Source: Lysobacterales bacterium (GTDB taxonomy: Bacteria; Pseudomonadota; Gammaproteobacteria; Xanthomonadales; Marinicellaceae). From it: a DNA stretch of 41,812 nucleotides. How positions within the stretch are numbered: the stretch's first letter is position 1; each line of letters begins with the position of its first letter. Under the pieces are notes generated by a model, which was given only the letters and a program-made list of their open reading frames with translations, ran no database searches and was not told the DNA's origin. Position numbers and translations under genes: made by a program. This document shows, piece after piece, positions 32,861 through 40,528 of the stretch. The stretch lies in the NCBI GenBank assembly GCA_026988115.1, contig JALSLV010000094.1, positions 1-41,812 of the forward strand, written 5' to 3'.

Positions 32861-34177
32861 TTATATTTTTGACTGGTTAATGGCGTTACTCTCGTACCAA
32901 TTAATTTTGCGAGTCAAATACATCGCCAAAGCCAACACTATCCACAAGCCGATAGAACCCATCAACAGTGAACTCTCCTCAGCTTTAACCAATACAAATA
33001 TAAAACCATAAAGAACACTAAAAAGAATGCCCGTGTAAAACCCGCGCATTCGTTGACCCAAAACAACCGAGCAGTAGCCAGCAATCAAGGTAATGGTTGA
33101 GAAGGCTGAAAGCAAGAAGGCAAAATTAAAGCGCAAATACTCAGACAGGGAAAGTAAAAGGAGATAAAACAAGGTTAATGAAACGCCGATGAGTAAATAC
33201 TGAAAAGGGTGCAAGCGGATTTTGAAAAACACTTCAGCCAAAAATAATCCAGCAAAAGATAAGAGAATGATTAATAGGCTGTATTTGGCTGTACGTGTGT
33301 TGACTTGGTAGGTGTTGGCTGGAATGATAATTTTAACACCAAACTGTTTAATTTCAGGTTCATAAATATAATGCAAAGGGGCAGAAGAAGTCGCAAGAGC
33401 ATCTAAAGGAGATGCAAAATTAAGCTGATTTATTGCCCATTTTGCATCAAAACCGTGTTCATTAATTGTTCTTGAATCTGGTAGGTGGCTTCCAATAAAT
33501 GAAGGTGATGACCAGTTTGAATGGATAGCAACATCTGTGCGGGCGGCATTGGGTACAACCGTAAAAGATTTTGACCCTGTCACGTTCATTTTAATACGAA
33601 AGGTAACTAACGGCGGTAAGTTTTGATCGCTTATGTCTAAGGTAAAACCTTTTGTATCTTGGAGTGTTTTAATTTGAGGTTGCTTGTTGATTTTGACCGA
33701 GTTTAGAAAAACACCCTCAAGACTTTTGATTGAACTGGCATCTCGAATTGGGATGAAAAGTTTAACATTTGAGTTTAAAGGCTGTAATTTTTTGGTGTCT
33801 ATTTCTCCCGTTATTTCAATTGAAGCCGTATAAATAGCGGCTTCAAAGACACCTAAGTAACGTTTTTGAGCTTGCAAGTCGATAGCGAAACTTGCGGTTG
33901 TTGCATTGGCAATTTGACTAAAAAGTTGTTTTTTACTATTCCCCTCAACAGCTATTAAACGATTCTTAATGACTAAAGGTGCACCAATATATTGTTTGGG
34001 ACCCCACCTTTGACTGATGGATTGCTGTGCTTGATTTTGCATACTTTGCCTTTCTCGAATCACGTCTTTAACTAAAAAAAGGGGTATTTGTAAAAGAATG
34101 ATTAAGAAAAAGATAACAATTAGTTTAAAGGATATTCTTTGAGTGACTAATAATCTGGGTTTGTTTAAATCGGTCAT
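32861..34177 (-). CDS. creD: CreD family inner-membrane protein
   Basis: Inner-membrane protein of the CreD family, known from the CreBC regulon where it affects envelope stress and colicin tolerance. One membrane segment near the N terminus (LIVIFFLIILLQIPLFLV), a large periplasmic region with RWGPKQYIGAPLVI, and about five helices in the last 130 residues. Length 438 is normal. No creB or creC is present here. It is divergent from the DUF885 gene. Confidence 0.92.
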   Translation of the reverse strand: MTDLNKPRLLVTQRISFKLIVIFFLIILLQIPLFLVKDVIRERQSMQNQAQQSISQRWGPKQYIGAPLVIKNRLIAVEGNSKKQLFSQIANATTASFAIDLQAQKRYLGVFEAAIYTASIEITGEIDTKKLQPLNSNVKLFIPIRDASSIKSLEGVFLNSVKINKQPQIKTLQDTKGFTLDISDQNLPPLVTFRIKMNVTGSKSFTVVPNAARTDVAIHSNWSSPSFIGSHLPDSRTINEHGFDAKWAINQLNFASPLDALATSSAPLHYIYEPEIKQFGVKIIIPANTYQVNTRTAKYSLLIILLSFAGLFLAEVFFKIRLHPFQYLLIGVSLTLFYLLLLSLSEYLRFNFAFLLSAFSTITLIAGYCSVVLGQRMRGFYTGILFSVLYGFIFVLVKAEESSLLMGSIGLWIVLALAMYLTRKINWYESNAINQSKI

Positions 34178-34282
34178 AATGTTTTAATAAGTTTGTAAAA
34201 GTCACATATTAAATCTAAGAACTGGTAAAATAATGGCAAAGTCATGATGAGATATGACAGTAAACTTTTTTGGAGACATTGA

Positions 34283-36100
34283 ATGAAACGTATACTTTTA
34301 ACCCTGTTTTGTCTGATTTTAATCAGCTCCTGTGCGAATAAAAATCCACGAGAAACAAAAGCTTCTCTGGATGATTTATATAAACAACTCACAACAGTTT
34401 TGTTTAAGGCTCGTCCTGCAGCAGCTACGATGCTTGGGATTGATGCGTCCTTGGCAGGAGGTGATTACAACCACAGATTGCCTAATTATTCACCAGATTC
34501 TGAAGCCCAACTTCGTGCCGACTTACGCCAAATGACAAGCCTTATAAAAAACATAAAAACGGTTAGTTTTGATGAAAACAAAGAGGTCATGCAAAACTTG
34601 GGGCGTTACTTTTCAGGCAGTAAGGATTTTGATATTGGTTATATTGATACATGGATGGGATTATCGCCTTTTATTGTCAATCAAATTAATGGCCCATTAA
34701 TTGATGTACCCAATACCATGATTACTAATCAACAGATTAATTCTTTAAAAGATGCAAAGGATTATATTAAGCGCTTAGATCACTATGACTTATTTGTTGA
34801 AAATGTGTTAGCCAAAATGTCAGCAGATAGCGATAATAATTGGACACCTCCGTTGGTGATTGTTAATAAAAGCATTGCAGCCATGAAAAGCTTTATTAAA
34901 CCAGAGGCAAGTCAACACCCTTTTGTGACTTCTTTTGAAAGTAAATTAAAAAAGAATAAAACCATTACATTCAATGATAAAAAACACATGACCGACATGC
35001 TTAAACTCATTGTTGCCACCAAGGTTTATCCCGCTTATCGAAATGTCATTACTGCATTGGAAGATTTATCCATGTCGGCACGCAACGAGTCAGGTATTTG
35101 GGCACAACCAAACGGTGCAGCATATTATAAAGATGCAGTGAAAATGTTGGGTGATACCGATTTGTCCCCTGCACAAATACACCAATTGGGTTTGGATGAA
35201 GTGAAACGAATTTTGAAGCAAATGGATGCTATTTTAAATTCACAAGGAATGAACAAGGGTTCTGTTGGGCAAAGGATGACTGCTTTAAACGATGATGCTC
35301 GGTTTTTATATGAAGATTCTCAAGCAGGACGAAAGCAACTGCTCGATGATTTAAACGGCTACATAAAAGGCATTAGCCAGCGCATGGATGAACAATTTGC
35401 CACGCGCCCAAAGTATGCAGTAGAGGTTCGAAAATTTCCAAAATCACGTGAACAATCTGCCCCAGGTGGCATGTACACTAATCCGCCTATTGATGGTTCT
35501 CAGCCTGGAATTTATTGGATTAATCTACGAGACATCAAGGCAAATCCAAAGTTTGATTTAAAAACACTAACTTACCATGAAGCCATTCCTGGGCATCATT
35601 GGCAAATTGCGTTAAATCTTGAGCAAGAGAGTTTGCCTTTATTGCGACGCATTGCTCCATACAATGCCTATACCGAAGGCTGGGCATTGTATTCGGAAAA
35701 AGTTGCGGCTGAAATGGGCATGTATAAGAATGATCCATTTAGTGATTTGGGTCGATTAAAAGCAGAATTATTTCGAGCGGTTCGGTTGGTGGTTGATACG
35801 GGCCTGCATTATAAAAAATGGACCCGAGAACAAGCCATTAAATACATGGCAGAAACTACAGGAACGGTGGAATCAGATGTGGTTGCCGAAATAGAGCGCT
35901 ACATGGTCTGGCCTGGTCAAGCTTTGGGCTATAAGTTAGGGATGATAAACATCTTGCGGTTACGTGATAAAGCCCGAAAACAATTGGGTGATAAATTTGA
36001 TATAAAAGCCTTCCATGATTTGATTCTGCTAGGAGGAGCCGTGCCAATGAGCGTCCTGAATAGAAAAGTTGAAGAGTGGATAAAGGCTCAGAAAAAATAA
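34283..36100 (+). CDS. DUF885 family lipoprotein, putative zinc-dependent peptidase-like protein
   Basis: Periplasmic lipoprotein with signal MKRILLTLFCLILISSCAN (Cys17) and a 570-residue helical domain. The motif HEAIPGHH (in LTYHEAIPGHHWQIAL) is an HExxxGHH-type metal site, and YTEGWALYSEK supplies the third ligand, as in the family. Members are predicted metallopeptidases; few have been characterised. GGAG lies 10 nt before the ATG. It is monocistronic and ends at a strong terminator. Confidence 0.9.
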   Translation: MKRILLTLFCLILISSCANKNPRETKASLDDLYKQLTTVLFKARPAAATMLGIDASLAGGDYNHRLPNYSPDSEAQLRADLRQMTSLIKNIKTVSFDENKEVMQNLGRYFSGSKDFDIGYIDTWMGLSPFIVNQINGPLIDVPNTMITNQQINSLKDAKDYIKRLDHYDLFVENVLAKMSADSDNNWTPPLVIVNKSIAAMKSFIKPEASQHPFVTSFESKLKKNKTITFNDKKHMTDMLKLIVATKVYPAYRNVITALEDLSMSARNESGIWAQPNGAAYYKDAVKMLGDTDLSPAQIHQLGLDEVKRILKQMDAILNSQGMNKGSVGQRMTALNDDARFLYEDSQAGRKQLLDDLNGYIKGISQRMDEQFATRPKYAVEVRKFPKSREQSAPGGMYTNPPIDGSQPGIYWINLRDIKANPKFDLKTLTYHEAIPGHHWQIALNLEQESLPLLRRIAPYNAYTEGWALYSEKVAAEMGMYKNDPFSDLGRLKAELFRAVRLVVDTGLHYKKWTREQAIKYMAETTGTVESDVVAEIERYMVWPGQALGYKLGMINILRLRDKARKQLGDKFDIKAFHDLILLGGAVPMSVLNRKVEEWIKAQKK

Positions 36101-36126
36101 TTGCACTTTCATCGTTTTCATAAGCA

Positions 36127-36178
36127 TTGAGTGAAAGGATTCCTGCTCTCGCTGAGGCTCGGCTGGAATGACAGAGGA
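36127..36178. repeat. REP-like palindromic repeat, second type
   Basis: GGATTCCTGCTCTCGCTGAG followed by GCTCGGCTGGAATGACAG. It differs from the type at 4285 but is also an intergenic palindrome-like repeat. It occurs once in the window. Confidence 0.6.
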
Positions 36179-36185
36179 TTTTATG

Positions 36186-36225
36186 TTATAAAAAACCCCG
36201 TCCTAAAGAATGGGGTTTTTTATAA
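36186..36225. terminator. Bidirectional terminator between the DUF885 and DUF302 genes
   Basis: A perfect 14-bp stem, TTATAAAAAACCCC and its complement, around a 12-nt loop with T-tracts at both ends. Confidence 0.92.
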
Positions 36226-36244
36226 AACACAGGTTAAGTCTCTT

Positions 36245-36832
36245 TTAAAAATCGCCAGCAGCACCTTTTTCCATCACTGCTAAAATCGTTTCTTTAACTC
36301 GCGACGCTTTTTTAAACAATTCAGGAGGCAGTGATTCTCCACCATGTAAAATCATATCCATATTCATCGAATACAAGGCAAATGTGCCGTCTTTGCGTTC
36401 AACCATTGAGACGCGGCAAGGCAAATAGGCAGAAATAAAGACATTATAATCGACCATCATTCGAGCGGTTCTGGCATCGCAGAACTCAAATATTTTTAAA
36501 TAACGTTGTGGCTTGCCTGTTTCTGCAAAGACTTGTTCGGATAAAGGCAACTCACCTACAATTTTCATGTTCATGTCGTTGGCAACTAACTTCATGGATT
36601 CTTCTGCATCTTCTTTAGTGACGCCTTCGTCAAACTCTTTGACCCAAACAGTCGCTTCTGCTGTGACGCGTGATTTTTTTAGCTTAGTCCACATTTCCCA
36701 GTAAACCTCGCCTGCTTTTGGATCAAAAGACTTAAACGTTTTATAATCATCACCAAACTTTGACCAGCCGTATATGCCAGCGCCAATAGCAAGCACACCA
36801 ACTAGGGCTAAAATGTTTATTATTAATCTCAT
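36245..36832 (-). CDS. DUF302 family protein
   Basis: A 195-residue protein with an N-terminal membrane anchor or signal (MRLIINILALVGVLAIGAG) and a DUF302 domain: SMKLVANDMNMKIVGELPLSEQ, KIFEFCDARTARMM, and YLPCRVSMVERKDGTFALYSMN. DUF302 proteins are linked by co-occurrence to sulfur and copper metabolism; a function is not proven. GAGG precedes the ATG. It lies 65 bp after doxDA across a hairpin and is likely read in part from the same transcript. Conserved cysteines in FCDA and LPCR could bind a metal or thiol. Confidence 0.85.
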   Translation of the reverse strand: MRLIINILALVGVLAIGAGIYGWSKFGDDYKTFKSFDPKAGEVYWEMWTKLKKSRVTAEATVWVKEFDEGVTKEDAEESMKLVANDMNMKIVGELPLSEQVFAETGKPQRYLKIFEFCDARTARMMVDYNVFISAYLPCRVSMVERKDGTFALYSMNMDMILHGGESLPPELFKKASRVKETILAVMEKGAAGDF

Positions 36833-36855
36833 ACCGTACCTCTTTTAAGTGTCAC

Positions 36856-36886
36856 AAATAAGAGTGGCATTATACCACTCTTATTT
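36856..36886. terminator. Hairpin between doxDA and the DUF302 gene
   Basis: AAATAAGAGTGG and its complement form a 12-bp perfect stem with a 7-nt loop. No clear T-run follows on the minus strand, so it could be an attenuating or processing hairpin rather than a full stop. Confidence 0.7.
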
Positions 36887-36897
36887 GAATTTCGTGT

Positions 36898-38016
36898 TTA
36901 ATGTTTTGAACTTGCGCCTTCAAGAGCAAAGCCACCATTTTCGGCCTTAGCCACTCCAGTAAATTCAAAAGGGGCACCTTCAATTTGAGAAAGTTTTAAT
37001 GTGTAGGTTTCACCCTCTTCCACTTCTAAATCATCTGCTGCTGGTAAAGTGATTTTTGCTTGAGCCCCTGTTTTTCCTCCGATTCCAAAACGTGTGCGAA
37101 CAAATTTTGAGCCCCAAGGCATCTTGAAGGTGTTATCAATGTTATCAGCGGGCATATTTGCCATTGTTGAACCGCTCCATGTTGCAACATTATCGCCAAA
37201 CTCGTCTTTGAGTTCAGCTTTAATTACATAACCTTTTTGTGTGTCAGGCCCTGCGTTGACATAACCATAAAAAGAAAGCGTACCGTCATCGTTGACATGA
37301 ACATCAGAAATTTTTATATTTTGGTGGTGAAAGCTTACGCGAGGTTTCAGTTTACTGTATGTTGCGCCATATAGAACATTATAAAACCCGACAACAAAGA
37401 CAAAAGTGATGACAGCCATCCAAATGCTAAGTTTCTTAAGACCGCTTTGGCTAAGTGGCAGTGGCCCAGAAAACAACCATGGAAATATTTTCCATTGACC
37501 AATTTTCCCACTGGCTAATTTATTGTCTATTGAATAGTAACCCGCACCTGTTATGTAAACTGCAGCTGAAATACCAAAACCAAAAGCTGCCATTGTCCAC
37601 TCATCAAGACAGGTGGAACCCATCCAACCAAAGACCAACATCATGCCAAAATTCAGTGCCATACCGCCAATAGCAGCTAAACGTGTGGCAAATCCAAAAA
37701 TCAAAGCCAGTCCAACCGCTAATTCTGCAAAAGAAAACAACCACATGGTAAAGTTCATTAATGGTACATTTTGTATAACCGAAACCAGTGTTTCTGGCAT
37801 AAAAGATCCAGGGTACGCCGCAGCGATTTTATTACCGACAAAATTAGCATGTTCGACATCTAATTTAAAATGATTGCCGTCAGCAGGTGCGACAGCATAG
37901 ATAGCTCGGCGTGAAAAACCACCCCAAAAGATAAAACCCATGGTAAATCGAATAGCAAGACTTGCTAAACCCATCTGCCCATAGATGTTTTGTGTTTGCT
38001 CGTTATTTGTTGACAT
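36898..38016 (-). CDS. doxDA: DoxD-DoxA fusion, thiosulfate:quinone oxidoreductase-like
   Basis: Resembles the fused DoxDA protein in which both subunits of thiosulfate:quinone oxidoreductase are one chain; it would oxidise thiosulfate to tetrathionate and reduce quinone. The first 165 residues have four hydrophobic segments with FTMGFIFWGGFSRR, FSFAELAVGLALIFGFATRL and GYYSIDN, as in DoxX/DoxD. A single helix (SIWMAVITFVFVVGFYNVLYG) leads to a C-terminal DoxA-like beta domain of about 150 residues. Length 372 fits the fused form. GAGGAG provides a strong ribosome-binding site. A regulatory near-palindrome lies 73 bp upstream. The reaction is inferred from family, since DoxX relatives vary. 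Confidence 0.78.
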   Translation of the reverse strand: MSTNNEQTQNIYGQMGLASLAIRFTMGFIFWGGFSRRAIYAVAPADGNHFKLDVEHANFVGNKIAAAYPGSFMPETLVSVIQNVPLMNFTMWLFSFAELAVGLALIFGFATRLAAIGGMALNFGMMLVFGWMGSTCLDEWTMAAFGFGISAAVYITGAGYYSIDNKLASGKIGQWKIFPWLFSGPLPLSQSGLKKLSIWMAVITFVFVVGFYNVLYGATYSKLKPRVSFHHQNIKISDVHVNDDGTLSFYGYVNAGPDTQKGYVIKAELKDEFGDNVATWSGSTMANMPADNIDNTFKMPWGSKFVRTRFGIGGKTGAQAKITLPAADDLEVEEGETYTLKLSQIEGAPFEFTGVAKAENGGFALEGASSKH

Positions 38017-38088
38017 TTATTAACTCCTCAAAATCAGTTTATTTTTCATTAACTTTGAAGTATAGCATAGAAATTTAGCCCCTGCTAC

Positions 38089-38105
38089 ATTAGCAAATGC
38101 TTATA
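38089..38105. promoter_or_regulatory. Shared near-palindrome upstream of doxDA
   Basis: ATTAGCAAATGCTTATA, built on TTAGCA-AA-TGCTTA (one mismatch from perfect). On the minus strand a -10-like TATACT lies downstream at 38064-38059. The sequence matches those at 39374-39390 and 40512-40528. A regulator binding site is inferred. Confidence 0.6.
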
Positions 38106-38124
38106 TTGAGAATTATTAATCCAA

Positions 38125-38150
38125 AAAAAAAGGGCAAAAGCCCTTTTTTT
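38125..38150. terminator. Terminator of the metallo-hydrolase gene
   Basis: An 11-bp stem (AAAAAAAGGGC and complement) with loop AAAA and long A/T tracts, 19 bp after the stop codon. It separates this gene from doxDA, so doxDA has its own promoter. Confidence 0.9.
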
Positions 38151-38168
38151 AAAAAATGAGAAGCTGTG

Positions 38169-39308
38169 TTATTCAACAGACTCTTCTTCCATAGAAAGAA
38201 AGACTGTGTTGGCATTTAGCCTATTGACCGCGTCAAAGGCAGGAAGTTTAGAAAACTCACTCCAATCCACGGCTTCATAAGCGTCAACAAATTCTTCCAT
38301 ATCTTCTACTGCTTGTCCCATTACCTTACGCATAAAAACCAAATAGCTTTTGGTTAATTTAATGGCAGCGGCAGGATCAGTTGATGCATCGCCATGACCA
38401 GGCACAAGAACATTTAAGTTTAGACCTTTTTCCATACTAGCCAATGTTTCCACCCATTTCTTGGTGCTTCCTCCACCTATGAATGGTACGCGTCCACCGA
38501 AAATAATATCGCCAGAATAAAGTACGCCATCTTCTTTAACCAATAAAGTCAAATCGCCATCAGAATGAGCAGCTCCAACAACATTGATTGTAAAGTGGAT
38601 ACCGCCCAATTCAAAATCAGTTGTTTTGTCAATTATGGTATCTGGCTTGACAACATAGGTTTGTTCATTAACCCATGGTTTTAATGACTCTCTTCTTTCT
38701 GCTAAACGCATTGGTGTTGAATCGGCATTGATGTATTTAAAACTTCCAACAGGAGCAATAACCTCTGCTCCAAGCTCTTTAAATACTTGAGCACCAAATA
38801 CATGATCTGCATGGTAATGGGTAATAACTAATTTTTTTATGGGTTTGTCTGTCACTTTACGAATTCTTTTAAGCAATTCAACAGCAAGCGGAGGTGAACC
38901 CAATGCATCAATAACAACAACACCCTCATCGGTAACCACAAAGCCAGAGTTAGAAATAAAACCACCATTATCTGTAGCAATACCTGCTTTACCTTGAACT
39001 TGGTATGAGTGGTCAGCTAATTTTTTAGCACTCATTTCAATTTCTAAAGGAGGGTATTTAGTTAAGATGTTTTTTTCAACAGCAGCAGAATCAGTACTCT
39101 TGCTATTGCCACATTTTCCTTCACCGCATTTTTTGGCTGTGTTTTTACTCTCTCCGCACTTTTTAGCACTGGTTTTATTGCCACCACATTTTTTTGCCTG
39201 CTGTGTAGCCGCTTTATCTGCTTTAACTGTTTTGCTATTGTCGTTAGTGCATGACGCTAAAGACAGGGCACCAACAACAGCTAAAATCAAGGTAAGTTTT
39301 TTGTTCAT
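38169..39308 (-). CDS. Metallo-beta-lactamase-fold lipoprotein with Cys-Gly-rich N terminus
   Basis: Zinc hydrolase of the type found near sulfur-oxidation genes (SoxH-like) or in quinoprotein relay systems; substrate unknown. The lipobox is LASC (Cys20). Residues 39-67 are a low-complexity KKCG repeat with Cys41, Cys51, Cys61 and Cys66, ending in GEGKCG. The catalytic domain has HYHADH, AAHSDGD, YSGDIIF and VPGHGD, all expected zinc ligands. A TTG 12 bp upstream is possible but the ATG at 39308 has GGAG 8 nt before it. Length is 379. A shared regulatory motif lies upstream and a strong terminator downstream. Confidence 0.87.
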   Translation of the reverse strand: MNKKLTLILAVVGALSLASCTNDNSKTVKADKAATQQAKKCGGNKTSAKKCGESKNTAKKCGEGKCGNSKSTDSAAVEKNILTKYPPLEIEMSAKKLADHSYQVQGKAGIATDNGGFISNSGFVVTDEGVVVIDALGSPPLAVELLKRIRKVTDKPIKKLVITHYHADHVFGAQVFKELGAEVIAPVGSFKYINADSTPMRLAERRESLKPWVNEQTYVVKPDTIIDKTTDFELGGIHFTINVVGAAHSDGDLTLLVKEDGVLYSGDIIFGGRVPFIGGGSTKKWVETLASMEKGLNLNVLVPGHGDASTDPAAAIKLTKSYLVFMRKVMGQAVEDMEEFVDAYEAVDWSEFSKLPAFDAVNRLNANTVFLSMEEESVE

Positions 39309-39373
39309 AAATTTCTCCAAATAAGCTCTTTTAAATTCTTCAAGTGCACAAGTATACCATAAAATATTTGTAT

Positions 39374-39390
39374 ATTAGCAACTTCTTATA
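39374..39390. promoter_or_regulatory. Shared near-palindrome upstream of the metallo-hydrolase gene
   Basis: ATTAGCAACTTCTTATA, overlapping the stop codon of the SirB2-like gene. On the minus strand a -10-like TATACT (39355-39350) and the surrounding TATGnTATACTT match the arrangement before doxDA. The motif overlaps the expected -35 position. Confidence 0.6.
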
Positions 39391-39754
39391 AACCAAATAA
39401 AAATGCTTGTTTTTTAAACGCGGTTAATACCATAAAGACAAACAACAAAGTTGCAATAACGTAACTGGTTTTGCTTTTCATGCCACTGGTTTTTAATGCC
39501 AGAGTACCAAAACCAATGTATAAGACTAAAGCAACAATTTTTGCTAAAAGCCACTGATGCACCATGGGATTTATACTGGATTGATAAGCCAGGGTAATGC
39601 CAGTGATTAATAATAATGTGTCATTAACATGCGGAATTATTTTTAAAGGTTTGGCAATTGGCTTGTTAAAACTCTTTAAAAAGAAACGCAATTGAAACAA
39701 GACAATGCTAATCGTTATGAATAGCATGTGCGAATGTTTTAATCCTGCATACAT
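39386..39754 (-). CDS. SirB2-like membrane protein
   Basis: A 122-residue membrane protein with four hydrophobic segments (HMLFITISIVLFQLRFFL, DTLLLITGITLAYQSS, LAKIVALVLYIGFGTLAL, SYVIATLLFVFMVLTAF) and the SirB2 pattern LKHSHMLF. Function is not established; despite the family name it is not an invasion gene. The start codon shares a base with the stop of the DUF2892 gene (TGATG), so the genes are coupled. Confidence 0.82.
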   Translation of the reverse strand: MYAGLKHSHMLFITISIVLFQLRFFLKSFNKPIAKPLKIIPHVNDTLLLITGITLAYQSSINPMVHQWLLAKIVALVLYIGFGTLALKTSGMKSKTSYVIATLLFVFMVLTAFKKQAFLFGL

Positions 39755-39960
39755 CAGTTTTTAACGCCTAATTTACTTAAAATATTTGCCATTAAACACC
39801 ACTTGGTAAAACCCGATTGAAACAAGTTAGCTCCAACAAAAGCAGTAAACCACAGCCACTTGGCTTGAGTGAAATCAACTTGACCACTAAAGTGCGCCAT
39901 TGCAAGGCTGAGCATGATGAAAAAGCCTGCGATAATTCTTATCATTTGTGTAACATTCAT
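39754..39960 (-). CDS. DUF2892 family small membrane protein
   Basis: A 68-residue protein, MNVTQMIRIIAGFFIMLSLAM, with two membrane segments and a short charged end (WCLMANILSKLGVKN), matching DUF2892, a family often fused or adjacent to rhodanese and thiol proteins. AGGAGA sits 9 nt before the chosen ATG; a GTG 33 bp upstream lies inside the thioredoxin gene and is not needed. It overlaps the thioredoxin gene by 4 bp. Confidence 0.88.
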   Translation of the reverse strand: MNVTQMIRIIAGFFIMLSLAMAHFSGQVDFTQAKWLWFTAFVGANLFQSGFTKWCLMANILSKLGVKN

Positions 39961-40463
39961 TTTTGATTCTCCTGTATTTTGTTTTTTGTACACTCTTGAT
40001 TTTCAAGAGCTTGATTGATTGATCTTTTTAAATAAAAGTCGTAAAACTCCATGGCACCACCAGTACCAACAATGCGTTTGCCAATTTCTTTGCCATTTTT
40101 ATCCAAAAATAACACGGTGGGTGTTAAGGTGGCTTTAATTGATCTAGCGTATTCAACGGATTTTATTTCCTTACCGTCAAAACCTATGTGTTTATTGCCG
40201 CTATCAATCAATAACTCACGCAATAACCACTTGTCATTCAGTTCGCCATGTTTTACTTCTGGAACAAAAATTTGTTTTTTTAATTTAACGCAATAAGGAC
40301 AGCTTTCACGGCTCACCATAATAACCATAACCTTGTTTTCATCACAGGCACGCTGACCCAGTTTTTGAAAATCTTTAAGGTACAGTAGCCGTTCGTAACC
40401 ATCAGATTGTGCGCCGCTAACGACAAAAAGAAGGGTGATAAAAATGAATAAACCACGAAGCAT
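39957..40463 (-). CDS. Periplasmic thioredoxin-like protein (SoxW-type)
   Basis: A 168-residue secreted thiol-disulfide protein. The signal peptide LRGLFIFITLLFVVSGAQS ends near residue 20. The active site is SCPYC (Cys55, Cys58), and later TPTVLFLDKNGKEI supplies the cis-proline segment. This resembles SoxW or the C-terminal domain of DsbD, which reduce or protect sulfur-carrier proteins in the periplasm. A TTG extension of 18 bp is possible. It is the first gene of a three-gene overlapping operon with DUF2892 and SirB2-like genes. Confidence 0.87.
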   Translation of the reverse strand: MLRGLFIFITLLFVVSGAQSDGYERLLYLKDFQKLGQRACDENKVMVIMVSRESCPYCVKLKKQIFVPEVKHGELNDKWLLRELLIDSGNKHIGFDGKEIKSVEYARSIKATLTPTVLFLDKNGKEIGKRIVGTGGAMEFYDFYLKRSINQALENQECTKNKIQENQK

Positions 40464-40511
40464 AAGTTTAAAACCTAACAAAAAACGAATATTTAAACTT
40501 AAATTAAGTAA

Positions 40512-40528
40512 ATTAGCAAATACTAATA
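40512..40528. promoter_or_regulatory. Shared near-palindrome upstream of the thioredoxin gene
   Basis: ATTAGCAAATACTAATA, 49 bp before the thioredoxin start and overlapping the stop codon of the beta-propeller gene. It matches the sequences before doxDA and the metallo-hydrolase gene. No clear -10 of TATACT type is seen here; AT-rich sequence follows. Confidence 0.55.
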
